A stretch of DNA of 40,948 nt from an uncultured beta proteobacterium (GCA_902826155.1 CADEDU010000020.1:52302-93249); one strand, 5' to 3'. Counted from the first letter of the stretch, positions 1 through 9,853 are shown. Numbers and translations are program-made. The notes: generated by a model not told the origin, from the sequence alone.

Positions 1-680
1 GGCGCGGCATCATACCCTTCGAACACTGCGATCCATGTGACCGCAACGCCGAAGACGAGGCTCTTGATGCATCCGTTGACCACGTCGTGGCGCAGATCCA
101 CCGAGGCCTGCATCTGCGACCAGAACGCCCCCTCGTCCACGCCGATCACTAGCACCGTGATCAGGTAGCCGCCAAAAATCCCGACGGCCGAGAACATTGC
201 CGCCAGCAACGGCATGGAAAAGATGCCGCCCCAGAATCGCGGCGCAACCACGCGCGCGATGGGGTCGACTGCCATCATCTCCATGGCGGCGAGCTGCTCG
301 GTCGCTTTCATCAGGCCGATCTCGGCGGTGATCGCTGAACCTGCGCGGCTGGCGAAAAGCAGCGCCGCCACCACCGGGCCGAGTTCGCGCAGCAACGACA
401 ACGCCACCATCGAGCCGACCGCGTCGGCCGATGCATAGCGCACCAGGATCTCGTAGCCCTGCAAGCCGAGCACCATGCCGACGAAAAGCCCCGACACGCA
501 GATGATGATCAGCGACAGCACACCCGCGAAATGCATCTCGCGCACGATCAGTCGCGGTCGCAGGAAGCTCGCGGCCGAATGGCGCAGCACCGCCACGATG
601 AAGCGCGCGGCGAAACCCAGTCGCGCCACTGCATCAGTGACCCACGCTCCGAGGCCTTCGAAGAACGCGCGCAGCATCAT
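1..680 (-). CDS. mlaE: MlaE-family lipid-transport ABC permease, 3' end beyond the window
   Basis: The inner-membrane permease of the Mla system, which moves phospholipids between the outer and inner membranes. The reading frame runs leftwards from an ATG at 680 and is open to the window edge, giving about 226 of the roughly 260 residues usual for the family. Visible family features are several hydrophobic segments, a stretch reading [20 protein letters not shown] and a following [12 protein letters not shown] segment, both typical of MlaE/Ttg2B. The start overlaps the mlaF stop by an ATGA, which indicates translational coupling and decides the start. The remaining mla genes would lie left of base 1. 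The identification is firm; only the end is missing. Confidence 0.93.
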   Translation of the reverse strand, partial: MMLRAFFEGLGAWVTDAVARLGFAARFIVAVLRHSAASFLRPRLIVREMHFAGVLSLIIICVSGLFVGMVLGLQGYEILVRYASADAVGSMVALSLLRELGPVVAALLFASRAGSAITAEIGLMKATEQLAAMEMMAVDPIARVVAPRFWGGIFSMPLLAAMFSAVGIFGGYLITVLVIGVDEGAFWSQMQASVDLRHDVVNGCIKSLVFGVAVTWIAVFEGYDAA

Positions 681-1483
681 CGATCCAGCAGGTCAGCGCG
701 ATACGAAGATGCGCTCGGGTAGTGAAAGGGCACCGGTCCGTCGGGCTGCCCATGGACGAACTGGCGCACGAACGGCGCATCGGAAGCACTGACTTCGCGC
801 GGCGTGCCCTCGGCGACGATGCGTCCGTCGGCGATGAAATAGATGTAGTCGACGATGCGCAGCGACTCCTGCACGTCGTGCGTGACGATCACCGAACTGG
901 CGCCGAGTGCGTCGGTCAGCCGCCGGATCAGTTGTCCGATGATGGCAAGCGAGATCGGATCGAGGCCGGTGAACGGCTCGTCGTACATGATGAGATCCGG
1001 ATCGAGCGCGATCGCGCGCGCCAGGGCCACGCGCCGGGCCATGCCTCCGGACAGCTGATGGGGCATGAGATGGTGCGCGCCACGCAGGCCCACCGCGTGC
1101 AGCTTCAGCAGCACCAGGTCGCGTACGATCGATTCGGACAGATCGGTGCGCTCCCGCAGCGGGAACGCGACGTTGTCGAACACCGACAGATCGGTGAACA
1201 GCGCACCGAACTGGAACAGCATGCCCATCCTTCGGCGCAACGCGTAAAGCTCGTCGACCGACGCGGATGCGAGATCCTTTTCGAACACTCGCAGGCTGCC
1301 GCTGGTTGGCCGCACCACGCCGCCGATGAGGCGCAGGATCGTGGTCTTGCCGCAGCCGCTCCCACCCATGAGCGCGACAACCTTGCCGCGCGGCACGACC
1401 ATGGATATGTCGGACAGCACCAGTCGCGATCGGTCGTAGCCGAACGAGACGTTCTTCAGCGCAACCTGCGGTTCGTCAGCCAA
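677..1483 (-). CDS. mlaF: MlaF, ATPase of the Mla phospholipid transporter
   Basis: A 268-residue ABC ATPase that energises the MlaE permease. It carries a Walker [10 protein letters not shown] near residue 40, an ABC signature [14 protein letters not shown] and a Walker [14 protein letters not shown], followed by an H-loop VTHD. The LSGGMARR signature is typical of the MlaF/Ttg2A group. The frame opens at a TTG (1483) with an AGGA about nine bases upstream; no ATG or GTG lies in frame closer to the conserved N-terminus, so TTG is the likely start. It is the first gene of the leftward mla operon and overlaps mlaE by four bases. A weak promoter-like pair lies upstream at 1715-1743. Confidence 0.93.
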   Translation of the reverse strand: MADEPQVALKNVSFGYDRSRLVLSDISMVVPRGKVVALMGGSGCGKTTILRLIGGVVRPTSGSLRVFEKDLASASVDELYALRRRMGMLFQFGALFTDLSVFDNVAFPLRERTDLSESIVRDLVLLKLHAVGLRGAHHLMPHQLSGGMARRVALARAIALDPDLIMYDEPFTGLDPISLAIIGQLIRRLTDALGASSVIVTHDVQESLRIVDYIYFIADGRIVAEGTPREVSASDAPFVRQFVHGQPDGPVPFHYPSASSYRADLLDR

Positions 1484-1965
1484 TGAGAGGTCCTGAAGCG
1501 GAAATCCGAAGCAGACCGGTGGGAGGAATACGGTAGGGGGCGGGTACGTACGGCAACGACCGTTGAGGGCCGGCCGTGATCAGTCGGTGCGATGAGGGGA
1601 TTCGATATCGCGAATGGTCATTGTTTTTCGCGGCTGAGTCCGGCTTGTTCGTGCCGCCAAAGCAGTCCGCACCGCACGCCATGCATGCAGTGTAGCAATG
1701 TAGGAGAGGTCGAAATTCTACGCATCGACGCATGGACCAACAACCGACGGACCGCGAGCGTAGCAGGGATGGGTTGAGGTTCGTCGGATGCGCGCGAGCA
1801 AGACGCAGGCCGATCGCTTTTCGCGCCGCACAGATCGATAATACGTGCCGCTCGACTGGCGCGGCATCAATGGCCATCGACCGCGAGGAACACCACCATG
1901 CAGGGCGGTACGGGCAGGTCGTGCCGCAACGTACTGCCGTTACTTGCAACCACTGCTACTTCCAC
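1484..1965. other. Intergenic region between divergent mlaF and ABC ATPase gene
   Basis: About 480 bases without a convincing gene. Small open frames here (for example 1592-1777 on the plus strand and 1476-1949 on the minus strand) have low-complexity, basic translations with no recognisable motif. Reading leftwards towards mlaF there is a possible sigma-70 promoter, TTGTTG at 1743-1738, 17-base spacer, TAGAAT at 1720-1715. Reading rightwards a GATAAT at 1837-1842 could serve as a -10 for the ATPase gene, but no good -35 accompanies it. Both are weak calls. Confidence 0.4.
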
Positions 1966-2733
1966 GTGAGTCAGACCATCGTTCAGATCAAGGGACTGCG
2001 CAAGCGCTACGGCAAGAACGCCGCGCTGCACGATGTGAACATCGCAGTCCAGGCAGGCGAGTTCGTGGGACTCGCCGGATTGAACGGCGCGGGCAAGACC
2101 ACGCTCATCAAGTGTCTGCTCGATTTCTGTGAGATCGACGCCGGGACGATCGAACTCTTCGGCATTCGTCATACGGAACCGCGCGCCCGCGAACAACTCA
2201 CGTTCCTGCCTGAACGCTTCGTGCCGCCGGCGTATCTGTCGGGGCGCGAGTTTCTCCGTTACGCGGCCAGCCTCGCGCGCTTCGAATACGACGAGGCACA
2301 CGTGCGCGCGATGCTCGCCTCACTCGACCTCGACATGGCCGCCCTCGACCGCCCCGTCCGCGCGTTTTCAAAGGGCATGACGCAGAAGCTCGGACTGGCG
2401 GCGACTTTTCTGGCCAAGCGCGCGCTCTACATCCTCGATGAGCCAATGAGCGGCCTCGATCCGAAAGCGCGCATGCACGTCAAGAACCTCCTCACCGCGA
2501 CCCGCAATGCAGGACACGGCGCTTTTTTCACCTCGCACTCGCTGGCTGACATCGAGGAACTTTGCGATCGCGTCATAGTTCTTCACCAGGGTGTGCCTTA
2601 TTTCGCGGGGAGCCCTCGACAGCTGTGCCAAGATTATGGGCAAGTCCCTATAGAACAAGCGTTTTTGCGCTGCATCGAGGCACCTTCACATGGTCGAAAC
2701 GAGCACGAAACCGACGTTGTTGATCGTCGATGA
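1966..2733 (+). CDS. ABC-2 type exporter ATP-binding protein (orphan, no permease beside it)
   Basis: An ABC ATPase of 255 residues, of the type that pairs with a separate ABC-2/NosY-like permease. Motifs are Walker A GLNGAGKTT at residues 38-46, a variant signature FSKGMTQKLGLA near 135, Walker B ALYILDEPMSGLDP near 152-165 and an H-loop TSHS. The frame stays open back to 1732, but the conserved domain begins at VSQTIVQIKGLRKRYG, so I place the start at the GTG at 1966; there is no clear ribosome-binding site, and ATG 1870 is an alternative. The gene overlaps the response regulator by 44 bases. No permease gene adjoins it; the only candidate in the window is at 24265. The exported substrate cannot be told. 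Confidence 0.82.
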   Translation: MSQTIVQIKGLRKRYGKNAALHDVNIAVQAGEFVGLAGLNGAGKTTLIKCLLDFCEIDAGTIELFGIRHTEPRAREQLTFLPERFVPPAYLSGREFLRYAASLARFEYDEAHVRAMLASLDLDMAALDRPVRAFSKGMTQKLGLAATFLAKRALYILDEPMSGLDPKARMHVKNLLTATRNAGHGAFFTSHSLADIEELCDRVIVLHQGVPYFAGSPRQLCQDYGQVPIEQAFLRCIEAPSHGRNEHETDVVDRR

Positions 2734-4132
2734 CGATCCGCTGATAACGGATTCGTTGTCGTTCGCGCTTGGTTCGGAGTTCAACGTCCTCACCAGCGAT
2801 TCACGCCAGCACGCAGTCAGTCAACTTCGACAGTTGGACGCCGCGCCGCAGCTGGCGCTCGTGGATCTGGGGTTGCCGCCGGTGCCGCACCGCCCGGATG
2901 AAGGTTTTTCGTTGATCAGCGATCTGCTCGCGCATTCGCCGAGCATGAAGATCCTGGTGCTTTCGGGGCAGAACGATGCCTCCAACGCCCGCCACGCTCG
3001 TACGCTGGGCGCCACCGAGTTCATCGCCAAGCCATGCGAACCGGCACGCCTCAAGCAAGTGCTGCATCAGGCTCTGCAGGTGCGCGCGGCCGAACTCTCC
3101 GGCGCATCGGGCGGCGAAGCGGCGATGCTCATCGGCAAGAGCCTGGCCATGCAAAAGCTGCGCAGCCAGATCTCCCAGTACGCGAACTCACCGTTCCCCG
3201 CGTTGATCGAGGGCGAATCAGGGAGCGGCAAGGAGATGGTGGCGCAGTCGCTGTTTCGCCTCTCGTCGCGCAATAGCAAGCCATTCCTCGCGCTGAACTG
3301 CGCCGCGATCTCCCCGACGCTGGTCGAACCGACATTGTTCGGCTATGTAAAAGGCGCATTCACCGGCGCGGTAAACAACAAGGCCGGTTACTTCGAGGAG
3401 GCCGCCGACGGCACGCTGTTCCTCGACGAAATCGGCGAGTTGCCGCTCGATCTACAGGCGAAACTCCTACGCGTTCTCGAGAACGGCGAGTTCCAGCGGG
3501 TCGGGGAGACGCAGCAACGGGTGAGCCGCGCACGCGTGATCGCCGCCACCAACCGCGACCTGCGCCAGGAAATCAAGAAGAATCATTTCCGCGCCGATCT
3601 CTACCATCGGCTGTCGGTGTTCACGATCAGCGTGCCGCCGCTGCGTGATCTGGACGAGGACAAAACACTCCTGCTGGATCACTACCGGAGGTTCTACGCC
3701 GAGCAGGCGCATGTCGCACCGTTCGCACTGGATGAGAGCGCGACGAAGTTGTGGCGGGAGTACCACTTTCCCGGTAACGTCCGCGAGCTGCGCAACGTAG
3801 TGATCCGCCTCACCACCAAATACGCAGGCCAGCGGCTGTCAGCGGGCGACCTGGAACCCGAACTCGATGTGAGCGCCAGTGCGCCGGTCGCAACGGCCGA
3901 ACCGCAGACGTTCGCGGTGCCGTCGGACCCGGAGGTGCTGGTCGAACAGGCCCAGAAGCATCTGCAGCGCGAGCGCGGATTCAGCCTGGACCATCTGCTG
4001 AAATCACTCGAACAGGGTTACATCGAGGCGGCGATGAAGCTCACCCGCGGCAATGTGAGCCAGGCAGCGAAGCTGCTTGGCATTAACCGCACGACGCTCT
4101 ACAGCCGCATGGAGTCGCTGCAAAAGCAGTAG
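2690..4132 (+). CDS. Sigma-54-dependent response regulator, PrsR-like
   Basis: A 480-residue NtrC-type activator with three domains in order. The receiver domain (about 1-130) has an acidic DDD near 14-16, phosphoacceptor Asp59 and the DLGLPP run seen in PrsR-like regulators of PEP-CTERM loci. The AAA+ domain (about 150-385) has Walker A GESGSGKE near 175-182 and a GAFTGA sigma-54 contact loop near 222-227. A C-terminal Fis-type helix-turn-helix reads [20 protein letters not shown]. It activates transcription with RpoN, whose gene lies at 33121. It starts inside the 3' end of the ABC ATPase gene, so the two are probably co-transcribed. No kinase is adjacent; the PrsK-like kinase at 22365-24134 is the obvious candidate partner. 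The family is secure, the PrsR assignment moderate. Confidence 0.88.
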   Translation: MVETSTKPTLLIVDDDPLITDSLSFALGSEFNVLTSDSRQHAVSQLRQLDAAPQLALVDLGLPPVPHRPDEGFSLISDLLAHSPSMKILVLSGQNDASNARHARTLGATEFIAKPCEPARLKQVLHQALQVRAAELSGASGGEAAMLIGKSLAMQKLRSQISQYANSPFPALIEGESGSGKEMVAQSLFRLSSRNSKPFLALNCAAISPTLVEPTLFGYVKGAFTGAVNNKAGYFEEAADGTLFLDEIGELPLDLQAKLLRVLENGEFQRVGETQQRVSRARVIAATNRDLRQEIKKNHFRADLYHRLSVFTISVPPLRDLDEDKTLLLDHYRRFYAEQAHVAPFALDESATKLWREYHFPGNVRELRNVVIRLTTKYAGQRLSAGDLEPELDVSASAPVATAEPQTFAVPSDPEVLVEQAQKHLQRERGFSLDHLLKSLEQGYIEAAMKLTRGNVSQAAKLLGINRTTLYSRMESLQKQ

Positions 4133-4438
4133 CCCCTCGACGGGTCGGATCGGTCTGATCGCGATCCCCGTTCACCGCGTTCCGAGTAGCGTTATCCTCT
4201 CGCCCGGAGTACAACGCGCTGCCATGTCATAAGCGTCGCCGGCCAGTTCGGATGGCGCCAGAAATCCACGCTGACCGAGACGCCGGGACCGTATCGAATC
4301 GCCCGGGAGCGTGGCGCCGCGGATGTCATCCCGAAGCAACAGTCGGACGCAGGGCGAGATCGTCGGAGAGCGCAGTCTTGCCAATGCAATCGCAACGCCC
4401 GGCAGCACCTGGCGTTTCCCTCTCAGGTACGTGAGGCT
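4133..4438. other. Intergenic region upstream of the filament locus
   Basis: About 306 bases between the response-regulator stop and the MshM-like gene. Short open frames on both strands cross it but give no recognisable protein. I see no clear terminator hairpin, sigma-54 motif or good sigma-70 pair. A GAGG at 4433-4436 sits very close to the MshM start; an AGG at 4425-4427 is better spaced. Confidence 0.4.
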
Positions 4439-6076
4439 ATGTATCTCAGCCACTTCGGACTCGACGAGCCGCCGTTTCGGATCACACCGAACACCGATTT
4501 CTTCTTCGACGGTGCCAATCGCGGCGCAATGCTCGACGCCTTGCTCTACGCGATCACGCATGACGAGGGCATCGTCAAGGTCACCGGTGAAGTCGGCAGC
4601 GGCAAGACCATGCTTTGCCGGGTGCTCATCAATCGTCTGCCAAAAAACGTCGAGACGATTTACCTCGCGAATCCTTCGCTGTCGCGCGAAGAGATCCTGC
4701 ATGCGATCGCCGAGGATCTGCGCGTGGAGCTCACCGGGCAGCGCACCACATTGCTGCTGCGGGCCTTGCAGAATCATCTGATCGATCGCTATGCCCAGGG
4801 CCAGCGGGTGGTGGTGCTTATCGACGAGGCACATGCGATGCCGACCGAGAGCCTGGAGGAGATCCGGCTGCTCTCGAATCTGGAATCGAGCCGCCACAAG
4901 CTCTTGCAGATCGTTCTGTTCGGTCAGCCCGAGCTCGACGAGCGACTCAGTCGCAATGACATGCGCCAGCTCAACGAGCGCGTAACGCATTCGTTCAAGC
5001 TCGACCCGATGCAACGACCGGATATCTCGAGCTACATCGATTTCAGGTTGCGCGCCGCTGGCTATCGCGGGCCGGAGCTGTTCACGCCGGCCGCGCAGAA
5101 GCTGATCGCCGGCGAATCCCAAGGGCTCACCCGCCGCGTCAACATCCTGGCCGACAAGTCGTTGCTGGCGGCCTTTTCCGATGGTGCAACGCAGGTCCTT
5201 CTGAAGCATGCGCGCGCCGCCATAAAAGACTCCGGATTTCGGCGCATCGGGCGGGCGTTCAACCCGTGGTGGCTTGCCGCTGGAGGCGTAGCCGCAGGAT
5301 TACTGATCGGCGTCGTGCTTCAGTACACGCCGCTCTTCAACTGGATTGGAGGCGTCTTCGGCGGCCCAAACGCCAAACATAGTGAGCAGAAGCAGGTTCC
5401 GTCGCCGTCAGTCTTGGACAGCGAAAAGTCAAAGCCCGCGGTGCCCTCGACCGATGCGCGCGCTGCTGCCAGCCCGTCCCCAATCGCGGCCTCGGCGGCT
5501 GCGCCCGCGAGTCAACCCGCTGAATCCATCAAACCGGCGACGCCCGCACCAGAAGCCGCCGCGGACCCGGTCGTGGACAAACCACGCGAATCGCCAAGCC
5601 AGGCAAAGTCCGATACGGTGTCCGTGGAACCTGCCAGAGCGGCCTCTCCCGAGACGAAGGCCGCCGCCAGAGATCCTGCCCCCACCCAACCCGCCGCATC
5701 GTCGACGGCGGATCCGGCTGCACCTGATACGACCGCCTTGCGCGGTCAGCTGGCACGCGAGCGCTATGTCGCAACGCGTCAATGGCTCCAGGAGACGCCG
5801 GTCGATCGGTATTCGATTCAATTACTTACGGCCACCGAGGTAGACGCCACCGGGATGGAGACGTTCCTGCAGCGGGCATCGGAAGTCGTCGATCTGCGGC
5901 AGATCTACCTGTATCGCTGGCGGGCCAATGGCCGCTTCAGCTACGGCGTTACCTACGGGACATTCGATTCCTTACCCGAGTCGCGCGCGGTTATCGCGAA
6001 ACTTCCGGCACCACTCCGCACGTTCAAGCCTTACCCGGAATCGCTCGGCGTGATCCGCAAGCTGAACCCCCTCTGA
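4439..6076 (+). CDS. mshM: MshM/ExeA-like AAA ATPase with membrane anchor and C-terminal SPOR-like domain
   Basis: A 545-residue protein. The N-terminal AAA domain (about 1-270) is ExeA/MshM type: it opens MYLSHFGLDEPPFRITP, has Walker A GEVGSGKT at residues 50-57 and a Walker B VVVLIDEAH near 125-133. A single hydrophobic segment near 276-298 is followed by a long Pro/Ala/Ser-rich stretch to about 440. The final ~90 residues, with YSIQLLTA...YLYRWRANGRFSYGVTYGTF, resemble a SPOR peptidoglycan-binding domain as in DamX. ExeA-type proteins help insert or assemble the secretin across peptidoglycan, and a SPOR tail fits that job in the periplasm. It is the first gene of the filament locus, 255 bases before the secretin gene. 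The ATPase call is firm; the SPOR call is moderate. Confidence 0.87.
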   Translation: MYLSHFGLDEPPFRITPNTDFFFDGANRGAMLDALLYAITHDEGIVKVTGEVGSGKTMLCRVLINRLPKNVETIYLANPSLSREEILHAIAEDLRVELTGQRTTLLLRALQNHLIDRYAQGQRVVVLIDEAHAMPTESLEEIRLLSNLESSRHKLLQIVLFGQPELDERLSRNDMRQLNERVTHSFKLDPMQRPDISSYIDFRLRAAGYRGPELFTPAAQKLIAGESQGLTRRVNILADKSLLAAFSDGATQVLLKHARAAIKDSGFRRIGRAFNPWWLAAGGVAAGLLIGVVLQYTPLFNWIGGVFGGPNAKHSEQKQVPSPSVLDSEKSKPAVPSTDARAAASPSPIAASAAAPASQPAESIKPATPAPEAAADPVVDKPRESPSQAKSDTVSVEPARAASPETKAAARDPAPTQPAASSTADPAAPDTTALRGQLARERYVATRQWLQETPVDRYSIQLLTATEVDATGMETFLQRASEVVDLRQIYLYRWRANGRFSYGVTYGTFDSLPESRAVIAKLPAPLRTFKPYPESLGVIRKLNPL

Positions 6077-6249
6077 GGCGCCGACGCGGGCACCAGGAAC
6101 AGGCATCCGATCGGGCGGCTGATGGGTTGCGCGAACGCGTGCCCATCAGTTGGATTTATCGCTCTTGTTCAAACTGTTAGCGCGCTGTGAGTTGCAGTGG
6201 CCCATGCCAAAACATTGGCGGTTACTACGGCATTTGGGGGGAACATGTC

Positions 6250-6263
6250 TTGTTATACTGCCT
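6250..6263 (+). promoter_or_regulatory. Candidate extended -10 promoter for the secretin gene
   Basis: The string TTGTTATACTGCCT contains a TGT extension followed by TATACT at 6254-6259, an extended -10. No convincing -35 lies 16-18 bases upstream (CATTTG at 6231-6236). A small hairpin CTGCG-CTAAA-CGCAG at 6271-6285 would fall in the leader. The identical 14-mer occurs before kdsD at 29537-29550. Confidence 0.45.
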
Positions 6264-6340
6264 GAGCATTCTGCGCTAAACGCAGCGTGATTTCGTAGCA
6301 ACTCACCGGCTTCTCGGATTCCATTCTTCTCATGCACGGT

Positions 6341-8188
6341 ATGGCCAAACGATCCATTTCGTTTTCGCTGTCGGCGCTCGGATGTATCGCGCTTGCAGGC
6401 TGTTTTCAGCCGATGAAGCCTTCGCCAGTGCATCTGCCCACCCGGCCACCGGCGGAGCAACCGGCCTCCTCGCCGATTCCATCGCCGGTACCAATGACCA
6501 CGGTGCTGCCCAAGCCGAAGCCGGCCGCGAAGGCGGAGACATACAGCGTCGTCGTGAACAACGTACGCGTGCACGAACTTCTGTTCGCGCTCGCGCGCGA
6601 CGCGAAGCTGAACGTCGATGTCCACCCCGGTATCACTGGCGGTGTCACCCTGAACGCGATCGACCAAACGCTTCCGCAGTTGCTCAACCGCATCGCCAGG
6701 CAAGTCGACATGCGCTGGGAGCTCGAGGGTCCGAATCTGTCAGTGATGCCCGATTCGCCCTTTCTGCGCATCTACAAGATTGACTACGTCAACATGGAGC
6801 GCTCAACGACTGGCACTGTCAGCGTCGCCGCGCAGATCGCAACGGCCGGCGCCGCCTCACTTCCAGGCGGTGGTGGCGGAGCCGGTGGTGGGGGCGCCGG
6901 GGCCTCGGGCGCGTCGAATGCCTCCACCGTGACGGTGCGTAATACCGCCGACAACAAGTTCTGGGTGACGCTGATCAAGAACGTCGGAGAGCTCCTGCGC
7001 GAGACGGACAAGATCATTCCGACGTCTGGCACCGTCGCGGCGCGGCCCCCAGCAAACTCTCAGCCTGCGGGTCAGGGCGGGCAACAGGCTGATCAGCAGT
7101 CGCCGGCCGCCCCGAGCGTGCAGTTCCGGGAAGCGGCGTCAGTCATCGCCAACCCTGAAGCGGGCGTGCTGTCGATCCGCGCCTCGCAGAAACAGCACGA
7201 GAAGATCCAGGAATTCCTCGATCAGGTCATGACCAGCGCGAAGCGACAGGTCCTGCTCGAAGGCACGATCGTGGAGGTCCAGCTCAGTAATCAGTTCCAG
7301 CAGGGCATCGACTGGGCCCGGATTCGCGACGGACTGGCGGGCTTCAGCTTTGCGCAGGGTGCCGGGATCAGCTCGGGCGGCGTGGGTGGACAGACGCTGC
7401 TGGGCGTGACGCCAGGATCGCTCACCGCCACGCCGACCGGCAGCATCTTCACCATGGCCTACTCGGCCCGAAACATCTCATCGACCATCCGGTTGCTCGA
7501 GAGCTTCGGCAACGTACGCGTGCTGTCGAGCCCGCGCCTGAGCGCGCTGAACAATCAGACGGCGCTGCTCAAGGTCGTCGAGAACCGGGTGTACTTCAAC
7601 GTGAGCGGCAACATCACGCCCGGGACGGTGAACTCCGGCGCGATAGCCACGTTCACCTCGACGGCGAACGTCGTACCGGTGGGTTTCGTCATGAACATAA
7701 CGCCGCAGATCAGCGACTCAGATTTCGTGACACTGAACCTGAAGCCCACCATCTCGCGGATCGTCGGCTCGGTACAGGATCCCAATCCTGTGCTGCGCAA
7801 CCCGTGTTTCCTGTCCAACTCGCCGAATTGCAACCTGCCATCGATCGACAACCGCGTCCCCGAGATCCAGACCCGTGAGATGGAATCGATCATCCGCGTG
7901 AGCAACGGGCAGGTGGCAGTCATGGGCGGGCTGATTCAGGATCAGTACGTGGACCGCGAGGACAGTATCCCGGGCGTCAACCGGGTGCCGATCGTGGGCA
8001 GCGTATTCGGCAATCAGACAAAAGTGAACGAGAAGACCGAGTTGGTGATCTTCTTGCGCCCTGTCGTCGTGCGCGATCCGAGCATCGACGGGGACTATCG
8101 GGGGTATCGGGTCTTGTTGCCTGGCGACGACTTCCTGCATCAACCCAATCCCGGTCGTCCGCGAGGCTTTGAAGGGAGGCCGGAGTGA
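6341..8188 (+). CDS. mshL: MshL/PilQ-type secretin, outer-membrane lipoprotein
   Basis: The outer-membrane channel through which the filament would emerge. The product (615 residues) begins with a lipoprotein signal ending in LAGC, with the lipidated Cys at residue 21. A secretin N-terminal domain follows (YSVVVNNVRVHELLFALARD), then a glycine-rich loop at about 6865-6920 and a second N-domain. The C-terminal secretin domain shows VLLEGTIVEVQLSNQFQQGIDW, LSSPRLSALNNQTALLKV and a final VPIVGSVFGNQTKVNEKTELVIFL, the classic secretin end. An ATG nine bases earlier (6332) is equally possible; I prefer 6341 because it gives a compact signal peptide. The stop overlaps the next gene by GTGA. Confidence 0.93.
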   Translation: MAKRSISFSLSALGCIALAGCFQPMKPSPVHLPTRPPAEQPASSPIPSPVPMTTVLPKPKPAAKAETYSVVVNNVRVHELLFALARDAKLNVDVHPGITGGVTLNAIDQTLPQLLNRIARQVDMRWELEGPNLSVMPDSPFLRIYKIDYVNMERSTTGTVSVAAQIATAGAASLPGGGGGAGGGGAGASGASNASTVTVRNTADNKFWVTLIKNVGELLRETDKIIPTSGTVAARPPANSQPAGQGGQQADQQSPAAPSVQFREAASVIANPEAGVLSIRASQKQHEKIQEFLDQVMTSAKRQVLLEGTIVEVQLSNQFQQGIDWARIRDGLAGFSFAQGAGISSGGVGGQTLLGVTPGSLTATPTGSIFTMAYSARNISSTIRLLESFGNVRVLSSPRLSALNNQTALLKVVENRVYFNVSGNITPGTVNSGAIATFTSTANVVPVGFVMNITPQISDSDFVTLNLKPTISRIVGSVQDPNPVLRNPCFLSNSPNCNLPSIDNRVPEIQTREMESIIRVSNGQVAVMGGLIQDQYVDREDSIPGVNRVPIVGSVFGNQTKVNEKTELVIFLRPVVVRDPSIDGDYRGYRVLLPGDDFLHQPNPGRPRGFEGRPE

Positions 8189-9825
8189 GTCTGCTGCTCG
8201 AAGCACTCAAGAAGGCTGAACTCGCCAAGCAGCAACAGGCGGCTCAGCAAGGCGGTACTGAAGATACGACGTTACCGATCACCGGTACCCGCTCTACCGA
8301 TCAACTCAGGGACACGCCGCGCATCGATCCGCTCACCGTTACGCGTGATCGACTGCCTGAAGTCGACGCACCGCTCGAACTGGTCCCGGACCAGATTCCC
8401 GCTGGCGATCCCGCACGCGGCTCGCCGCTCGATCTGGCGTTGACCGACTCGCTGCCGCAATCGAGCAGTGGAGCAAAGGTAGTCGCCGCAGCTGCTGCCG
8501 CAGGTGCTGCTGCCGCAGCCGCTACCGCGGCAGCACCCAGCACGGCTTCCGGCGCCCGCGCAGAACCCAAGGAAGCGCGCACACGCAGTTGGACGCAGGA
8601 CACCGCCGACGATCGCGAAGCCGCGCGACGCATATTCGAGGCGAAGACGCCGGGATACAACCCGCGACGCCCGTTTTACGCCGCGCTAGGTGTGCTTGGC
8701 CTGGTCGCCGCTGGCGCGTTGGGCTACTTCTGGTGGGAGCTGCAACCGCGCAGCGCGTTCACGACGGCATCGACGAAATCCGGGCCTCGCCCGGTATCCG
8801 CGCCGCCACCAGCCGCAAGCGCGCCCCCACAAGCGGCGACTCCCGCGACGGGCGCGCCAATCTCGGAGCCGCAAGTCCAGCCGCAGATCAACGTGGCGAC
8901 CGCCCCGCCCGTGGCCGCCGCACCTGCAGGAGCCGAGTCGCCGCTGTCGCAGCCTGTGCGCCCGCCCGAACCTGCGCCCAAGCCGGTAGCGGAAGCGCCA
9001 AGACCATCGGTGACCGAGGCGCAGCGGGCCGTCCCGCCATCAACTGCAGCGACGCCGCGAAGCGCCAGCGCCGTGCCACAGCCCCCGCAACCGCGCATGG
9101 TCACCCCCCAGTCTGCCGCTCAGGTACGCGCCGGGGAATCGCCGGCGCGGGTCGCCGTACGCCCCACCGCTCGGGCATCTGCGCCGCGCCCGTCGGGGGT
9201 CGTGACGAACGCAGCCGAAGGCGCGGAGAGTTCGATCCGAGTGAGCCGCGCGGCGCCCAGTTTGGATCCGGCCGTAGAGCAGGCTTACGCCGCGTTTCAA
9301 TCGGGCGATATGGAGCGTGCACGACAGCTCTACTCGCGCGCCGCACAGTCTGATCCGCTGAACCGCGACGTCCAGTTGGGACTCGCCGCTGTCGACCTGC
9401 GCGAGCGGAACCTCGGCGGTGCTGAGGCACGCTACAACAAGCTGCTCGAGCTCGACCCGCGCGACCCGCACGCATTGGCAGGCATGACCGCCATTCGGGG
9501 TGCCGCAGATCCGGTCACGACCGAGAGTCGGCTGAAAACCTTGATCGCGCAACAGCCCGATTCGGGGCTGCTGCAATTCGCACTTGGCAATCAGCTGGCA
9601 GCGCAGTCGCGCTGGAGCGAAGCGCAACAGGCGTACTTCAAGGCGTTCACCAGCGAACCTGACAACCCGGATTTCGCGTTCAACCTGGCGGTCAGTCTGG
9701 ACAATATTCGCCAGGGTCGCCTGGCATCTGACTATTACAAACAGGCCCTGACGCTCGCCGAGCGACGGCCCGCGGCCTTCGACCGTTCTCGCGTATCGGC
9801 GCGGATGCAAGAGCTGCAGCGCTGA
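8185..9825 (+). CDS. mshN: MshN-like anchored TPR protein
   Basis: A 546-residue protein starting MSLLLEALKKAE, the usual opening of MshN and GspB-like partners of ExeA-type ATPases. It has a cytoplasmic N-terminus with an Ala-rich run, one transmembrane helix near 164-184 (ALGVLGLVAAGALGYFWW), a long Pro/Ala-rich periplasmic linker and, from about residue 350, several tetratricopeptide repeats (for example AYAAFQSGDMERARQLYSRA). It starts at a GTG that overlaps the mshL stop. In MSHA loci the TPR protein is thought to help secretin and pilin assembly; the exact role is not established. Confidence 0.85.
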   Translation: MSLLLEALKKAELAKQQQAAQQGGTEDTTLPITGTRSTDQLRDTPRIDPLTVTRDRLPEVDAPLELVPDQIPAGDPARGSPLDLALTDSLPQSSSGAKVVAAAAAAGAAAAAATAAAPSTASGARAEPKEARTRSWTQDTADDREAARRIFEAKTPGYNPRRPFYAALGVLGLVAAGALGYFWWELQPRSAFTTASTKSGPRPVSAPPPAASAPPQAATPATGAPISEPQVQPQINVATAPPVAAAPAGAESPLSQPVRPPEPAPKPVAEAPRPSVTEAQRAVPPSTAATPRSASAVPQPPQPRMVTPQSAAQVRAGESPARVAVRPTARASAPRPSGVVTNAAEGAESSIRVSRAAPSLDPAVEQAYAAFQSGDMERARQLYSRAAQSDPLNRDVQLGLAAVDLRERNLGGAEARYNKLLELDPRDPHALAGMTAIRGAADPVTTESRLKTLIAQQPDSGLLQFALGNQLAAQSRWSEAQQAYFKAFTSEPDNPDFAFNLAVSLDNIRQGRLASDYYKQALTLAERRPAAFDRSRVSARMQELQR

Positions 9826-9853
9826 GGTCGGCGCTGCCATCGCCGGGTAAGTG

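Noticed and set aside
722..1486. 254-codon open frame on the plus strand opposite mlaF
   Set aside because: It is the antisense shadow of a firmly identified ABC ATPase gene in high-GC DNA; the translation is rich in His, Arg and Asp and has no motif.
4172..5209. 345-codon minus-strand open frame covering the spacer and the MshM gene
   Set aside because: Most of it is antisense to the well-supported MshM ATPase, and the part in the spacer has no recognisable domain.
6190..6250. Possible sigma-54 promoter before the secretin gene
   Set aside because: TTGGCGGTTACTACGGCATT has GG and GC elements, but 11 bases lie between them instead of the required ten and the -12 is poor.
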